NCBI GenBank assembly: GCA_037042915.1
Contig: CM073198.1
Coordinates: 62,001-126,000 of the forward strand
Origin: Auricularia sp. M13
Taxonomy: Eukaryota > Basidiomycota > Agaricomycetes > Auriculariales > Auriculariaceae
DNA length: 64,000 bases
Direction of reading: 5' to 3'
Positions 1-9,771 of this stretch are shown piece after piece (the stretch's first letter is position 1; every line of letters starts with the position of its first letter). The translations under genes and the position numbers were made by a program. The notes below the pieces were generated by a model, which worked only from the letters and a program-made list of their open reading frames with translations, was not told the DNA's origin and ran no database searches.

Positions 1-2
1 AG

Positions 3-256
3 CCGGATTCAAGTCGTACGAGATGGAGGAGGACGTGACCAAGGACCTCGCCGAGTTCCAGCTCGCCAACGCCGTCTTTGCCGCCCTCGTCGAGAGCCAC
101 GCGGCCGAGCAGAGCTCGCGCCGCAACGCCATGGACAACGCGTCCAAGAACGCCGGCGACATGATCACCTCGCTTCAGATGCAGTACAACCGCGGTCGCC
201 AGGCCGCCATCACGAACGAGCTGGTCGACATTATCACTGGTGCCTCGGCGCTGTAG
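3..256 (+). pseudogene. ATP3: ATP synthase F1 gamma subunit, last exon (unit 0/1)
   Basis: The exon follows the AG acceptor at 1-2 and ends at the TAG at 254-256. It encodes the C-terminal helix of the mitochondrial F1 gamma subunit, the central rotor shaft of ATP synthase. The stretch [15 protein letters not shown] fits the conserved gamma-subunit C-terminal signature. The preceding exon lies outside the window. In the complete units the gene lacks its 5' part, so this copy is probably also a fragment, although the left end of the array could belong to a full-length gene beyond the window. Confidence 0.9.
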
Positions 257-533
257 ACGTCCTAGAACAAGTCGCCGCTGGCAATGGCAAAATCTGATTT
301 TATTGTGCTATCTGACGGTTCTGACATTTGCGTCTTGCCCCCATGATTGAGCACGACAGTCCGGTGAACAGACTACCATCAACTCGATATCTCCGCACCG
401 TGAGCACCATGCCAACATCTACTCAGTGCCACGAAATGGCTGCCGCCTTGCGCTGGGAATGGGTTTGCGACGAGTTACAGGCATTGGTGACCGATTCTCG
501 CGTTTTGAACTCCTGCAGGCCGGCTTGTTAATA
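257..533. other. ATP3 3' flank, no gene seen
   Basis: This is probable 3' untranslated and intergenic DNA between the ATP3 stop and the MITE. No conserved ORF or RNA was recognised. Equivalent stretches follow ATP3 in units 2-4. Confidence 0.6.
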
Positions 534-894
534 GGGGTATCACAGTGCTCGCAACAACTCGCAGCGCGAGATCGCAACGCAGCGAAAGCCTCAACGGTCT
601 CAACGGCGTGTTACAGCGTTGCGAGTCTGGGAGTTGCAACACCTTGCAACGCCCACTCGCAACGAAATTTGCAACACACTCAGCAAAGGATGATATTTCC
701 ATCATTCTCGCCGTCATCCGCCCACAAACCATGCGCTTTTGCATGTTTCTTGGTACTTTATAACGACGGAGTGCGCGGTGTTGGGAGTTATGTTGCGAGT
801 GCTATCGCAGCACTTACTCTTGGCAACCGGCGCTCGCAACATTGTCGTCGCAATATTTTGTTGTGAGCCTTTGCGAGCTCGTTGTGATACCCCC
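534..894. mobile_element. MITE, 361 bp, TA-flanked (unit 1)
   Basis: The ends are inverted repeats: GGGGTATCACA on the left and TGTGATACCCCC on the right. They extend imperfectly inward through a shared GCTCGCAA-like block. A TA dinucleotide abuts each end (532-533 and 895-896), as expected for a TA target-site duplication of the Tc1/mariner type. There is no transposase; the interior is rich in short TTGCGAG/CTCGCAAC repeats in both orientations. The element lies between ATP3 and PEX3 and was copied passively with the array. Assignment to Tc1/mariner rests only on the TA flank. Confidence 0.75.
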
Positions 895-1374
895 TAGACT
901 AGAGCGACCACAACGGCGGAACCTGCAGTCGCTACCGATTGCAGGTTTTCAATGTGCTGGGGCTGCCGCTGTCATCGCCCTGACAATCACGACTGTAGAA
1001 TGCAGGCACGCCTACAGTAAAGGCCTGCCTGAACTTTTGTGTCCCTGAGCTGGTCATGCTTCTTGTGATGCATCCTTTGTGCTGTTGGATGTATGCTGGA
1101 GTCCTGGATGTACCACATACTCTGCTTGCAGGCTGGCAAACAACCATAGTCGAGCAAGTGAGATGATTGCACAAGGCAATGAATTTCTCGTGTGATCCTG
1201 TCCTTGTGTGCTGGTATAGCAACTAATGAATGATTCCTTGCGAAACCCTGTCCAGGCGTTTCTCACTGTCTTTCAAACTGAAGAAAGGGTCAGATATTTC
1301 TGAGTTTGAGAATTGCACAACTTGAAGTACCGGTGCAAATAACGTGCAACATCACGTGAATTCCTCCTCTTCCC
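895..1374 (+). promoter_or_regulatory. PEX3 upstream region, type A
   Basis: This 480-bp stretch between the MITE and the PEX3 start holds no gene I recognise. A CACGTG E-box palindrome lies at 1353-1358, 16 bases before the start codon. No clear TATA box was seen. Only the last ~45 bases are retained in type B units. Equivalents precede PEX3 in units 2-4. Confidence 0.5.
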
Positions 1375-3061
1375 ATGTTCCCGTCAGTACGCAAATGCGT
1401 GTACGCTCGTCGGCGCGGGCTCGCGCTCACCGCTGGCGTTCTTGGCTCGGCATACCTGCTTGGCCGATATGTGGTCGCCAGGCTTGAAGAAATCCGCGAT
1501 AAAGTACTCCAGGACCGTGCGGCGCGTGACAAGTGCGGCGCTCAGCTCTAATTTATTCATTATAATTGCTAATAATTTGATGAATACTAGTCTTCGACGC
1601 CGGTTCGCAAAGAACCAGGAGGACGTCGCGTTCAGCGTGCTCGCGCTGCTGCAGCCGCTGGGCGCCGCGATTCTGGACGCCATGGACGTCGAGCGGCTCA
1701 CGGCCGACCTGCGCGCGCTGTCCGCGAGGCCGACGCCAGCCCCGGTCGACGACGATGCGCGGTCGACGGCGACGGACGATTCGGGCTCGGGTTCCCGGCT
1801 GGCAGAGAGCGCGAGCAGTTGGGTCGACCAGTTCTCGCAGTCGCAGCTGCAATCGACGGCCTCGCTCGAAATCCCGCAGCCTGGAACAAGCGCCGGCGCG
1901 CACGAGGACTCGCCGCGCAGCACGGACGCCAGCGCGAGCATGGCGAGCTCCATGCTGAGCGACACGACGTCCGAGGCCAGCGCCAGCTCCGGCGCAACGT
2001 CCAAGTCCAAGGCCGAGCTCTGGCGCGAGGTCAAGCTGCTCGCCTTCACGCGCACGCTCACCGTCGCCTACGCCGGCACGCTGCTCGCCCTGCTCGCCCA
2101 CACCCAGCTGTCCATCCTCGGCCGCCACAAGTACCTCGCCTCCGTGCGCGCGCTCGCACGCGAGAGCTCGCAGCGCGACGCGGCGCTGTTTGATGCTGCT
2201 GCGCTGTTCTCGGACTTTTCGCTACCCGGCCAGAGGGAGGACCGCGAGGACGACGGCGCGGAGGAGGAGGAGGAGGTCACGGATGAGTTGGAGCGCACGT
2301 ATTTGACGCTGAGTTGGTGGCTGCTCAATGAGGGCTGGCGCGAAGTTGCTAGCCGCGTGCAACGCGCGGTCGAGGACGTCTTTGAGCCGTGCGTGCGTTT
2401 CCCCATTGTAGTCTTTGCTGAGATTCTTGCAGAGTTTCGCTGAAAACGCAACTCTCGATCGACGACCTGTCGCAGCTCATCCAGTCCGTCCGCGCGCGCA
2501 TCCACATATCCGACAAGTACGCCGCTCCCCCATCCATTCCACAATCCACTCACCACCTTGCAGCTTCCTCCCCGCCCTCCTCCCCCCAACGCCCGCCCAG
2601 CTCGCCCGCGTCCTCCCACCAAGCACGACGGCGCCTTCGCCGCTCCTCGCCACGCTTCTGGACGAGACGCGGTCCCGCCTGCGCGGGCCCGACTTCGCGC
2701 TCGTCCTGCGCGCGGCGCTCGCGCGCGCCGACGCCGTGCTGCTCGCTGCGCTCGAGGACGATCTCTTCAAGCCCGAACCGCAACCGGAGCTGGAGTTGGA
2801 GGCCAGCTTTGGCCCGCGTATCCGCGAGATACCCACCAAGCGCGTGAGGCTGGCCGCGCTGTTGCCGGGTGTGGCGCGCTGGGCGCATGCCGCTGTTCAG
2901 GGCTATCCGAATGAGTTGGTGGATGTGAGTGCCTTCCCTTTTCCCGAGTGAGATGTGCGGCGAATGCTGATGCGTGCCGGATGCAGGGCGTCGCGCGGTT
3001 ACAAGAGGTCGAGGTGTTTGGCGTGATCGTGTACTCTGCATTCGATGAGGCGACCGATTGA
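1375..3061 (+). CDS. PEX3: Peroxin-3, peroxisome biogenesis membrane protein (copy 1)
   Basis: Five exons (1375-1532, 1591-2388, 2433-2516, 2564-2924, 2987-3061) join in frame into 491 residues, usual for fungal Pex3. Pex3 is the peroxisomal membrane anchor that docks Pex19 with its membrane-protein cargo. Residues 12-36 form a basic start followed by the hydrophobic membrane segment (ALTAGVLGSAYLLGRYVV). The family block NLRRRFAKNQEDV spans the first exon junction. Later come a serine-rich acidic linker, an SSWVDQFS motif, a conserved helical core (WREVKLLAFTRTLTVAY) and VSLKTQLSIDDLSQLIQSV across intron 2. The start was chosen because it gives the N-terminal anchor; it has CCC before the ATG. 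Introns are 44-62 nt. The frame is intact, so this copy could be functional. Confidence 0.95.
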
Positions 3062-3240
3062 TTGGCAGACGCGACGTGCGGCACTTGCAATTCCCGCGGA
3101 CACGAACGAGGGAGCCCGTTGCGCAAGATCGTTTCGACTTTTTTTTAGACCTTTCAATGCACGAGTTCAGCGGGTCCAAGAGAGGATGATGTAGGTGGAA
3201 ATCTTATCGCCATGTTCGTTGCTCACTCTCGAACAGAATA

Positions 3241-5008
3241 TCAACGGCGCGACAGGCAATGTCGCGCTGTCGCACACGCCGCCAACTCGCGATCGGAAAC
3301 AGCACGCCGCTCGCGACCAAGCTGGTTGCCATCGAGGATCGCGACAGCGACGCCAGTGTCGCTGTACGCTGTCAGTTCCGGATTTCGACGCATTCCTCGA
3401 TGCCAACACATTCCACGATCGGCTTGACGCCCAGTATGTACAACTTCGCGACAGCGGCAAAGAGACCCACTCACCCGATCTGCAGCGTGCGTCTCTCTTG
3501 GCGTGCGGCAGCTGTTTGACGCGCTCGTGGTCGCCAACTTGAAAATCTGCTCGAACGGCAGAATTCTGTCATGGTGAGCACGCAGAGTCACGGCGACAGA
3601 ATGATGTACTCACTTCATGTTCTTCGCAGTTCGTGCGTTCGGACAATGCCCGAGTTCGCTGCGGGATTGCGCGCGCTCGACTTCAGCCTATGGAGCGGAT
3701 GGACAACATACGCGAAGCAGACGATCGCGCGCGCGTCAAGCGCTGCAAAGAACGTGAGTTATTCATTCCATCGAATTGCGTCCTAAGAAATTACTCACGA
3801 TTCATTAACAGTCTCCGCGTCCGTCAGGCGGTATGGGCGGATTCCGATCTGGCATAACGTTACGAACGGTAATGCGAAACGCAAGAGCTGCGCACGCCGA
3901 CTCGGACGACGGCGCGCCTTCTGCTATGCGCGCGATAACGGCTACCGTCCGTGGCGAAGGATGCGGCGGCGTTCCTGCAACGAGTCAGCCTTACGAACGG
4001 TCATACGGACGACAACACGCACTTGGACGCCGACTCGGACAACGGCGCGCCTCCTGCTGCGCCCCATGGAGGACGTGGCTCGCAAGCCCTTGAGCCCGTC
4101 GACCCCATCGCGCTCGACGCTTTCCAGGACGCCAACGGGCTGGAGGCAGTGTGAGTGATTGAACGAACTGCGCGCTAGAAAAACCACTTACGGTGTTTTG
4201 CAGCATTTCTTCCCCATTTTACTGTCGATCGGCGTGAGCGGCGCCATTCCGCGGCGTTGATACACGCAGCGGTGCGTTCGGGGCTAGGGTGAAATGTGAG
4301 CGTTCGGTCAGACAAGCACGCGGAGCAAAAGACTGACCTCGACTGGCAGGATTTGCAGTCTTCCGAGCCAGACATGTGCGCGCGCCATCCAATCGCGCAG
4401 GCTGGATGCAAAAACGCGAGCGTTCGATCGAGGTCAGTAAATGTACCAGAAGCGCGGGCGTGCGTTACTCACCGGTTCCGTCAGAGTTTCTGCCTATCGA
4501 ACGTTGCCAATGCGCCCACGAGCCTCGGGGCATACAGGACGGCGTCGGGGCGAGCTGCACGATGCGCGGGCGGATGCGCGTTCGTCGGGAGGCTGAAACG
4601 AGGGTGAGTAGTCGCCCGATCGAACTGCGCCATGTAACGCTCACATTATTGGCAGCATTTCATTTTCCACGGCGCTGTCCAGCGGTGTACGGGCGACGAA
4701 TGCGTCCGATCGGTCCTGCTCGCAGATCAGGATGCGGTCTTGGAACGCGGGGGACGGGGGTACTCACGGGCGGCTACGAGCTGGCAGAATGGACTGTAAT
4801 CGTAGTATCAGCGTCGTTAACGCGACGCGCAGCGAAGGCGATGTACATACGCACCGCGAAATAGACGTCCGTTTTGCTGCCAACGACGAGCGTGATCATT
4901 TGAGCATCGCCGCTGACGAGCACAACCGCTGACGAGCAACACAAGCACGAGCAGCACATGCTCGAGCATGGCGTGCAACGGCGAGCACACGCGCATGCGC
5001 ATGGACAT
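3241..5008 (-). pseudogene. Gene X, unknown multi-exon gene (unit 1)
   Basis: I do not recognise this gene. On the minus strand a TATA box (5107-5113) precedes about twelve short exons separated by 47-71-nt introns, such as 4793-4854, 4716-4767, 4593-4644, 4402-4472, 4284-4337, 4140-4191, 3975-4022, 3849-3895 and 3743-3798. Donors are mostly GTGAGT/GTAAGT/GTCAGT and branch-like CTCAC/CTGAC precedes the acceptors. Phases of the exons between 4715 and 3799 fit together, giving protein-like blocks (DAVLYAPRLVGALATFDRQK, LRDWMARAHVWLGRLQILPV, IGIRPYRLTDAETVNE). In-frame stops occur in the exons at 4768-4793 and 4473-4592. The exons at 4645-4715 and 4192-4283 are paralogous (TPLDSAVENE and TPIDSKMGKK), and those at 4023-4139 and 3896-3974 are also related. 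It is most likely decayed, or non-coding with conserved splice signals. Confidence 0.5.
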
Positions 5009-5106
5009 CGGTCGCGCGGTACACAGTGAGCGAGGCGGGAGGGAAGAGAGGTCGAGGAAGAGGAAGAAGGGGCGGACACTGGTGGATGACCCAGATTCTG
5101 TACGCC

Positions 5107-5113
5107 TTTTATA
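5107..5113 (-). promoter_or_regulatory. TATA box of gene X (unit 1)
   Basis: GGTATAAAAGG reads on the minus strand about 100 bases before the first ATG (5008) and is followed by a pyrimidine-rich leader. Both types of unit conserve it. Confidence 0.6.
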
Positions 5114-6984
5114 CCCCTGCACCCCCCCAGCGCGGCGGCCGTCTCGCAATCAATGCACAGCCAAGGCTTACTGAGCCCAGACGTACGAAGTGAGTTTGGC
5201 GAGAGAAGGGGGTGGAAGGAACGGCGCGGCTGTTGGATTCAGATCGGCCTTCGCCTCCTCACCCCGCCGCCGCGCAACGAATTTCTCGCCCGCGCGAGCA
5301 CCTCACCCCCTCCCTCTTTCAAATAGGCGCCCGTGGTGGTTGAGAGACCAGCCCTCAGCCATTAGGCGCCCGTCAGAGGGGGGTGTGGGCCCGCAAAATG
5401 GGAGACACCTGGAGGTCCCAGGACCTCTCTGCACGGCCTCCCGGCGCACAAACGCACGCGATACGCTTCCATCAGGCGTGATTGATGTCTTTGAAACGCC
5501 TGATGAGCGAAAGAATTGGGGGGAAACCGCAGAATCGTTCGGTTTCTGCGCGTACTCGCCACCGCCGACTCGCTTCCACCGCCCCAGGACTCGTTTCAAT
5601 TCGATCGACTGAGTCATTGCTGCGTTAGATACTCCGCTAGAGCTGTCTTGGCCAATGCACGAGGCCGGCGCAGGTCGGGATCGTTCTCACGCGAGACGTT
5701 TCTCCTCGCCTTCCGCCGATTCAACATGATTCAGAGCCTTCGCTTCGACTATTCCAACCCGTGCACGGCACGTCATGTTCCAAGACAGCATTACGGCGCT
5801 CATTGGCTGTGACGTCGTGCATGCGCATGATGTACCGTTCAGGGAACTCGCTCGTCCGATTGTAACGCCTGCTCGATTCTGACTGCCCGCTGTATTTCGG
5901 AATCGCGGTGTATGCTACGCTCGATACCCCGCTGAGATTAACAATATGATCAGCTTACAAGAGTCTTTCTGAGAGTTTCACGCCTAAATCAGCCTATTTG
6001 GCCCATTTTATATGCAGATCTAGTGCGTGGCAAAGTGCGCTTTGCGTACTTTCGCACTGTCTAATACCAAAGAACCGTTTGCTCGATACACACGTATAGA
6101 CCGATAGTATCAATGAGCTATAGAGCCTGCAATGTACCACATATCTCACTGTTGTTGCGGGTGTATGCACGCAGTCCTCGCGGAAGGTGCGCAAAGCGCA
6201 CCTTCTGGCAGTTCCTCACACACTTTCAAAGTTCCACTACATTCTTTGATCCCAGGATAACACTGGCACGTAGTTGCATTTCTGGGACTAATCACAGTGA
6301 TATATAAGATTCAAGGATGTGTTGAACTCTTTCGTGATATCGTCGACCTGATGTCCAGCTCGAATCCAAGTAGGATTCTTCGGTTCATTGATGCACCCGC
6401 GAGCGCATGAAGCGCGTCACCTGAGATCCTATGAACAGGTCTCATTCCTCGTGCGCGATTGCACGTCTGGCAGTCTGTAACGCTGCTCAGACGTACATGC
6501 TTCGCTGAGGGTTCGACTGTCGAGCTCCCAGTCCGAGGATTCAGTCCCATCTGCGATCTCCTCGGCTCTACGAATGCGCTCCCGTCGACCCCAGGCCTTG
6601 CAACAACTTCCCACAAACTATCCATGCTGGTTTTGTTTGCAAACACTCACGAGACAGCTTTGCAGCAAACCTGGCTGGTTTGCATTGCATTCAACGGCGG
6701 ATCGACGAGCGCAAGCGCCCGTCTGAGCCGAATTTGCTATGCTGCGGCCGTTCCTGCAGCTGTGCTGTAAGTTATGCTTATCGCGCAGGGCCCGCATAAC
6801 ACTCAGTTGCGTAATTCTATGCTTGGAGTCGGAGCGCGAAGCGGCGACTCGTGAACAGCCGGGATCACGAGGATCTGCAGAAGCGCGCTGGGAGCGGAAC
6901 TCCGGCGAGGCGCGGATTGGACCGAAAAACTCTTGAACCCCGACGGTCATGGTTCCACATCGCGCACAGCAGCATTTGCTGCTC
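5114..6984. other. 1.9-kb stretch without recognisable gene (unit 1)
   Basis: No ORF here is conserved in frame between type A and B. I see small palindromes: CATCAGGCGT/ACGCCTGATG arms at 5470-5479 and 5496-5505, CGCAGAA/TTCTGCG arms at 5528-5534 and 5544-5550, and a 21-bp near-perfect palindrome at 6184-6204 (AAGGTGCGC arms). There is also an ATTGG box (5812-5816) next to a TGACGTC site (5820-5826) and an AT-rich ATATATAAG near 6300. The same stretch recurs in units 2-6. Confidence 0.5.
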
Positions 6985-7046
6985 ATTTATACAGCCCACC
7001 CAGCGGGCCTCTCTTGTTCTCGATCACCCATTCCCCCGCTGTCGCC

Positions 7047-8330
7047 ATGCTGCAACCGCGTCCGTTGTTGACACTGGCGTTGCGCGTCTCGACGACGGCA
7101 CTCTTTCCCCCTCCCCGCCGCTCTTGCTTTCCGTGGCCTGAGTAGGTCCGCATTCGCTGTTTTGCTGTTCCAGGGCCATTGCTGACGGCCAATCCCTCTG
7201 AACAGTACTCGGCCGCGGTTACTCTGAAGGCGTGCAGATATTGCCGGCGTCGACGCTGTCATTGTGAGGCCGTGAGTCCATTTTTCTCTTCTCAGTCTCT
7301 TCATCCGGCTCACGCATGATGCTACTGCGCGCAGAATCGCATGCATCTGATCGCGAGGAACATCGCGCGGCATTGCCAGCGCGCTCGCGTGCGTGACGAC
7401 ACACCTCTGGAACGCCATCATCGTTCTAGGCACTGAGCTGGTGAGTCCCTGTTCTAATCTCTCCGGCATCTTACGTCGTTGACGACCTTTCCACTCAGGA
7501 ATCGCATGCATCTGATCGCGAGGAACGTCGCGCGCCGACGGCGGCGAGCCCGCTTCCATCCGTCGTCTGCGACGACGCGCCGTCATTGTGCTCGGCGTAT
7601 GAGTTGGTGTGTGCATGCTCACAGTTCTCAGTTTTCCGCACATTGCTGACGCGCATGTCTTTTCGCAGAATGAATCGCATGCATCTGGTCGCGAGGAACA
7701 TCGCATGCCAACGCCGCCGGACCCGCTTCGACCGTCGTTGCCAACAACGTATCGCACAGCGTATGAGCTGGTGAGTTTCTGCTCGAGATTCTCAGCCCGC
7801 TCTTCGTCGCTGACGCGCACGGCTGTCCGCGCAGCGAATCGCATGCATCTGATCGCGAGGAACATCACGCGCCGACGCCGGCGGGCTCGCTTCCGTCGTC
7901 GTCGCAGACGACGCTCCAGTGTGTGTGCAGGTGAGTTTCTGTTCAGAATGCTCAGTCCTCTTCCTTGTCACTGACGCGCAACGCTGTCTGCGCAGTGAAT
8001 CGCTTGAATCTGCTCGCGCGGAATGTCACTCGCACAGCAGGCACGCTCTGTTAGAACGCTGCCATCGCGCGCGGCGTGAGTTGGTGAGTCCCCTCTTGCA
8101 ATGTTCATCTCTTCACGTTGCTGACGCGCACGCTTTTCCGTGCAGGGAATCGCTCGAATCTGCTCGCGAGGCACTGCATGCACCGACGCCCGAAGCAGAC
8201 CCGCTGCCGTCGCGCGCGCGACGGACGAGTCGGTGAGTCCTCGTGCTGCACCTCTCATCACCAGCAGCTGACGCGCCGGTCGTTCCGCGTAGAAAATGGC
8301 TTGAATCTGGTCGCGAGGAAGCGCAGCGGC
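7047..8330 (+). other. Gene Y, ladder of duplicated exon-intron modules (unit 1)
   Basis: I do not recognise a product. After a first exon at 7047 (hydrophobic start MLQPRPLLTLALRVSTTALF) and a second exon, seven related exons follow: 7335-7440, 7499-7606, 7669-7770, 7835-7930, 7996-8083, 8146-8232 and one from 8293. Nearly every intron starts GTGAGT, most carry CTGACGCG about 25 bases before the acceptor, and most end in GCAG. Exons begin with the same block, read as ESHASDREEH in one frame and NRMHLIARN in another. Module starts are 147-170 bp apart. The second and third modules keep an open frame ending in AYEL, but phases do not fit across the whole ladder. It is therefore a decayed gene or a spliced non-coding transcript built by tandem exon duplication. 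Confidence 0.55.
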
Positions 8331-8333
8331 GGC

Positions 8334-8520
8334 GAGCAGAGATTCGCCATGCGGGGATGCCGCAGACGGGCGACGCGCACTCCAGCATTGTCACCGACCA
8401 CGCCGACATCGCGCACGTCGGGAACGCGCATCCCGTCGCTCCGCCCGCCGCGCGAGGTCTCCCCAACGCTGTTCCGCGCGTCGCCCGTCTGCGGCATCCC
8501 CGCATGGCGAATCTCTGCTC
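8334..8520. repeat. 45-bp perfect inverted repeat, 97-bp spacer (unit 1)
   Basis: The left arm 8334-8378 is the exact reverse complement of the right arm 8476-8520. The right arm has a counterpart in type B (around 40410-40460). The left arm does not: it replaces about 330 bp of type B sequence, including the last Y module. Confidence 0.95.
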
Positions 8521-8642
8521 CCCGCGGCACGGTCATCCAACAGTTCTCCCCGCGTCGGTCGCCCGGACCTCCGCTCGCATCCATCCGTTCATCTTGTCAC
8601 TCCCTCTCACCCCACTCCCATCTTGGTTCGCCATCCGAGTCC

Positions 8643-8813
8643 TGCAATGCGTGCGCCATCGACCTCGCCATTTTCATTCCGCCCGCCGGGGCGTTCCCAC
8701 GTGTTCCGCCCGCGGCGGGTTGCATCACCGAGCTCCTCTCCATCGCCCTTGCCACCGCCACACTCGTTCTCGTCAATTTCCCGACAACACTCCTGCTCGA
8801 TCATGTACATTAG
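8643..8813 (+). pseudogene. Possible relic of a Pmp3-like small membrane protein (unit 1)
   Basis: This reading frame runs through CAIDLAIFIPPAGAF, then GCITELLSIALATATLVLVN, to a TAG. The order hydrophobic helix, PPAG, Gly-Cys, second hydrophobic helix resembles the Pmp3/UPF0057 family of tiny stress-related plasma membrane proteins. The match to the family signature is imperfect, and the usual C-terminal PG..HA.Y block is absent. In type B (near 40564-40731) the two halves lie in different frames. No in-frame start codon is near. The other type A copies are at 19132-19302 and 29618-29788. The resemblance may be chance. Confidence 0.25.
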
Positions 8814-8926
8814 TTCAGAGCAATGGAATAGACTGCTTTTCTTAGCAAATGTGTTTGAACCGCTGAGCATCCTGAGAATGTGTTGATTCCCGCAGTCTGT
8901 ATGCGCATATGTTTGAGCTGTGAGGC

Positions 8927-9329
8927 GAAGCGAGGAAGCGGTGATGGGCGTTTAACATGCGAGGAAATCGACTTGTGCACTGTCACGCATCCGCGGCATG
9001 AGCTCTGAGTCGGCCAGAATGTGTGTCCTGACGCTGAGAGCGCCTGAGATTCGCGGTCAAGCAGCACATCGAGTTCCTCGACGCTCAGTATGCATCAGCG
9101 GCAAAAATAACGTGCTGAGTCAAGCTTCTATGTGAAGTGAGGAAGCGGTGATGGGCGTTTAACATGCGAGGAAATCGACTTGTGCACTGTCACGCATCCG
9201 CGGCATGAGCTCTGAGACTGCGAGAATGTGTGTGTTGACGCTGAGAGGGCATGGGAGCAACACAGCGAGTTCCACGACGTTCAGTATGCATCAGCGGCGA
9301 AAATAACGTGCTGAGTCAAGCTTCTATGT
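8927..9329. repeat. Two tandem ~200-bp repeats (unit 1)
   Basis: Copies at 8927-9133 and 9134-9329 each begin GAAG(C/T)GAGGAAGCGGTGAT and share the CGCATCCGCGGCATGAG and AACGTGCTGAGTCAAG blocks. Type B has one copy (from about 40847). No gene was seen here or on to 9764. Confidence 0.9.
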
Positions 9330-9764
9330 GAAGCGAGGAAGTGTGATCGGGGAACGAACGAGATTGTGCCCAGGTCGCCAGTGTCTTTGCCAATGCGGAG
9401 ACCAATCACCTAAGCCAGAGCTCGCATTGTTCGCATTTCTACAGCTATTAAACGGCGCGCAAGCATTGAGCAGGAATAAAAAAATGCAAGGAAGCGCGAA
9501 ATCATGAATGCGCGCCTCGGAGAAGTCGGGAAGTACTGATGCGAGTCAGAATATCCGAGGAGGGCAGTGTGCCGGGCTGAGAGTCGTGAGGCAGAGGCCC
9601 AAAGCAAAAATACCATATGAGCGGCCTCTGAGCCCTAAGTACAAATCAGTAGCACGCCCATAACGCAGGAACAGCCTGTATTTCAGCGGGAACGGGGACG
9701 GCGGCGCGGACGGCTGACACGCAGATAGCCGGAGTGCTGACGCACCGCCAAGCCCGGCGCAGGG

Positions 9765-9771
9765 TATAAAA
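9765..9771 (+). promoter_or_regulatory. TATA promoter at unit right end (unit 1)
   Basis: GGGTATAAAAGAC is followed by a pyrimidine-rich stretch typical of a fungal start region. A strong hairpin (TTCTGCC/GGGCAGAA arms around a TTCG turn) lies near 9904-9930. In type A this promoter faces the truncated ATP3 copy of the next unit. No start codon opening a credible protein follows, so the gene it originally served is unknown. Confidence 0.6.

Noticed and set aside
1553-2128. Long overlapping frames opposite PEX3 exon 2
   Set aside because: These are GC-rich shadow frames of a confirmed gene with no start context or conserved motif.
3195-5000. Plus-strand reading of gene X introns (GTGAGT at 3757, 4151, 4601)
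   Set aside because: These are reverse complements of the CTCAC branch-like motifs. The minus-strand reading gives better donors, consistent phases and a TATA box at the right place.
6987-7868. A 293-codon minus-strand open frame over gene Y
   Set aside because: It runs antisense to the regular GTGAGT/CTGAC/CAG intron ladder and is broken in type B. It is a shadow of the repeated modules, which lack minus-strand stops.
7335-8330. Module ladder as a CRISPR-like array
   Set aside because: Repeats are ~160 bp with splice signals, the organism is a fungus, and no cas-like gene is present.
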